Source of the DNA: Nitrososphaeria archaeon
Lineage (GTDB): Archaea > Thermoproteota > Nitrososphaeria > Conexivisphaerales > DTJL01
NCBI GenBank assembly: GCA_029775965.1
Contig: JARVJU010000001.1
Location: 62,001-126,000, forward strand
DNA length: 64,000 bases
Direction: 5' to 3'
Of the stretch, positions 63,211 to 64,000 are shown piece after piece. The stretch's first letter is position 1. The number at the start of each line of letters is the position of its first letter. The notes below the pieces were generated by a model. The model had not been told where the DNA came from. It was given only the letters and a program-made list of their open reading frames with translations, and ran no database searches. The position numbers were made by a program, and so were the translations under genes.

Positions 63211-63899
63211 CAATTCTTATCTTTCATCTCCACAACAGACCTGTACAGACTTGATATCTCCTTGATGACGTCTACACTCAGCTGTCCTGGGCTTGCAGGC
63301 ATAAATGGAAGGCAGGAATATACTATTGGGCTACCAAACATCATGCCAAGTATCCTTGATGCAACTCCTGCCTTCCCGCTGCAAAACGCTATAAGATTAC
63401 GGTCAGAGAGCTTGTACAATTTCAGTACTGACAGATTATCTTTAAAGCTCTTTGCCCTGTAAACCAGCTTTACTAAATCCCCTGTTCTGCTCATCTGCTC
63501 ATATTTTGCCTTTATCCTTGTGAATGATGGGGTAAAATTCAGGTCATGATAAGAAACTATAAGGTTATCAGCACTTCGAGCTATTTCCTTTGCCATCTTG
63601 GGAAATTTGGCTATGGTTTCCATTTCTATATCTACGTAGGCAGGGTACAGTTTACATGCTTTCTGCAGATGCTTCAGTCTGAGCAAATCATCAATCTGAT
63701 AAAAGCCGCCTTCTTCTTTGCGTCTAAATGTAAATATGCATCTATCTGTAAAACTCTTTAATTTTTCTAGGTCTTTAATCTCCTTCATGGAATCAAGCCT
63801 AAATTCAAGCAGCTCGCTTCCTAACGATACAGCTTCTTCAGCAAGTTTCATCATTCTTTCAGTAGAGCTAGCAATTATTGTTGTGCATATCTTTGTCAT
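63210..63899 (-). CDS. aroD: 3-dehydroquinate dehydratase, type I
   Basis: Dehydrates dehydroquinate through a Schiff base. LLEFRLDSM, CIFTFRRKEEGG and NLIVSYHDL (catalytic His) lead to KLVYRAKS, whose lysine is at the Schiff-base position; the C-terminal AFCSGKAGVASRIL and MPASPGQLSV are typical. 229 aa. One nucleotide separates its ATG from the stop of the preceding DHQ synthase. Confidence 0.95.
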   Translation of the reverse strand: MTKICTTIIASSTERMMKLAEEAVSLGSELLEFRLDSMKEIKDLEKLKSFTDRCIFTFRRKEEGGFYQIDDLLRLKHLQKACKLYPAYVDIEMETIAKFPKMAKEIARSADNLIVSYHDLNFTPSFTRIKAKYEQMSRTGDLVKLVYRAKSFKDNLSVLKLYKLSDRNLIAFCSGKAGVASRILGMMFGSPIVYSCLPFMPASPGQLSVDVIKEISSLYRSVVEMKDKN

Positions 63900-63900
63900 G

Positions 63901-64000
63901 TCACAACTCTTCTATGAATTCATCTATGCTGGTACCAAAATGACGTCCTGTCTTGCTAGAGATATGAACTAACACTCTATCCTTTGGTTTGAGCTCTGTC
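63901..64000 (-). CDS. 3-dehydroquinate synthase II, C-terminal 33 residues (partial)
   Basis: The minus-strand reading from the window edge is LKPKDRVLVHISSKTGRHFG and ends IDEFIEEL before TGA. The GRHFG segment and its place just upstream of aroD match archaeal DHQ synthase II, which makes dehydroquinate from the ADH-type precursor instead of DAHP. Only the C-terminus lies in the window. Confidence 0.75.
   Translation of the reverse strand, partial: TELKPKDRVLVHISSKTGRHFGTSIDEFIEEL

Noticed and set aside
1-64000. CRISPR array
   Set aside because: No series of regularly spaced direct repeats was seen; the only tandem repeat is the four-copy 9-bp run at 3761.

Overview
The window is archaeal chromosomal DNA. 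Supporting features are a group II chaperonin (thermosome), a GHMP-type archaeal shikimate kinase, a DHQ synthase II C-terminus, a tetraether-lipid-synthase-like radical SAM protein, a family-4 uracil-DNA glycosylase, a JAMM protease, a zinc-type ferredoxin, TrmB and PadR regulators, F420-type LLM oxidoreductase and many apparently leaderless genes with a TATA-like box about 25 nt upstream. The gene set and the tRNA intron at a non-canonical site fit a thermophilic or acid-tolerant member of the TACK/Nitrososphaerota side of the Archaea. That placement is inference; there is no rRNA in the window. Base composition is moderately AT-rich, with two clearly richer islands (about 10.4-12.0 kb and 17.1-21.5 kb).

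Layout. 1-10.3 kb is core housekeeping plus transport: a site-2 protease fragment, NAD(P)HX epimerase, a NIF3-like protein, SAM hydrolase, apt, an MFS permease, an ArsA-type ATPase, and a PadR / secreted CARDB-repeat protein / MFS cassette. 10.37-12.04 kb is a small accessory element next to tRNA-Ile. It is bounded by a 14-bp direct repeat of the tRNA 3' end and imperfect inverted repeats, and it carries an organomercurial-lyase (MerB)-like gene and a winged-helix gene. The tRNA-Ile(GAU) has a 17-nt insertion in its D-stem that looks like a non-canonical intron. tRNA-Ala(UGC), another MFS gene and a stomatin/NfeD pair follow.

16.27-22.97 kb is a decayed IS200/IS605-type element (divergent tnpA and tnpB pseudogenes). 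Its tnpB is split by about 5 kb holding a restriction-modification-like island: two nuclease-like genes facing a wHTH regulator and two DNA methyltransferases. A 13-bp direct repeat lies at the two edges of the block.

23-56 kb is mostly core metabolism and transport: glycosyltransferase, HtpX, APC permease with tandem USP and thioredoxin, thermosome, JAMM/UDG4, nicotinamidase, Tes-like enzyme, TrmB cluster, DUF255 thioredoxin protein, ferredoxin, aconitase, PCD, acetoacetyl-CoA synthetase, LUD protein, LLM oxidoreductase, MFS, CysRS, a GNAT-metallopeptidase fusion, an AmrS-like radical SAM enzyme, a GcvH-TusA-like fusion and a tandem rhodanese. The last two suggest sulfur-carrier chemistry.

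56.4-64.0 kb is a tightly packed minus-strand aromatic operon: DHQ synthase II (cut by the window edge), aroD, an unknown gene, aroE, archaeal aroK, aroA, aroC, a chorismate mutase-aminotransferase fusion and prephenate dehydrogenase. It covers dehydroquinate to the Phe/Tyr branch. A 51-bp perfect repeat with a GC hairpin occurs at 13.94 kb and 55.30 kb and is probably a relic end of an IS605-type element.
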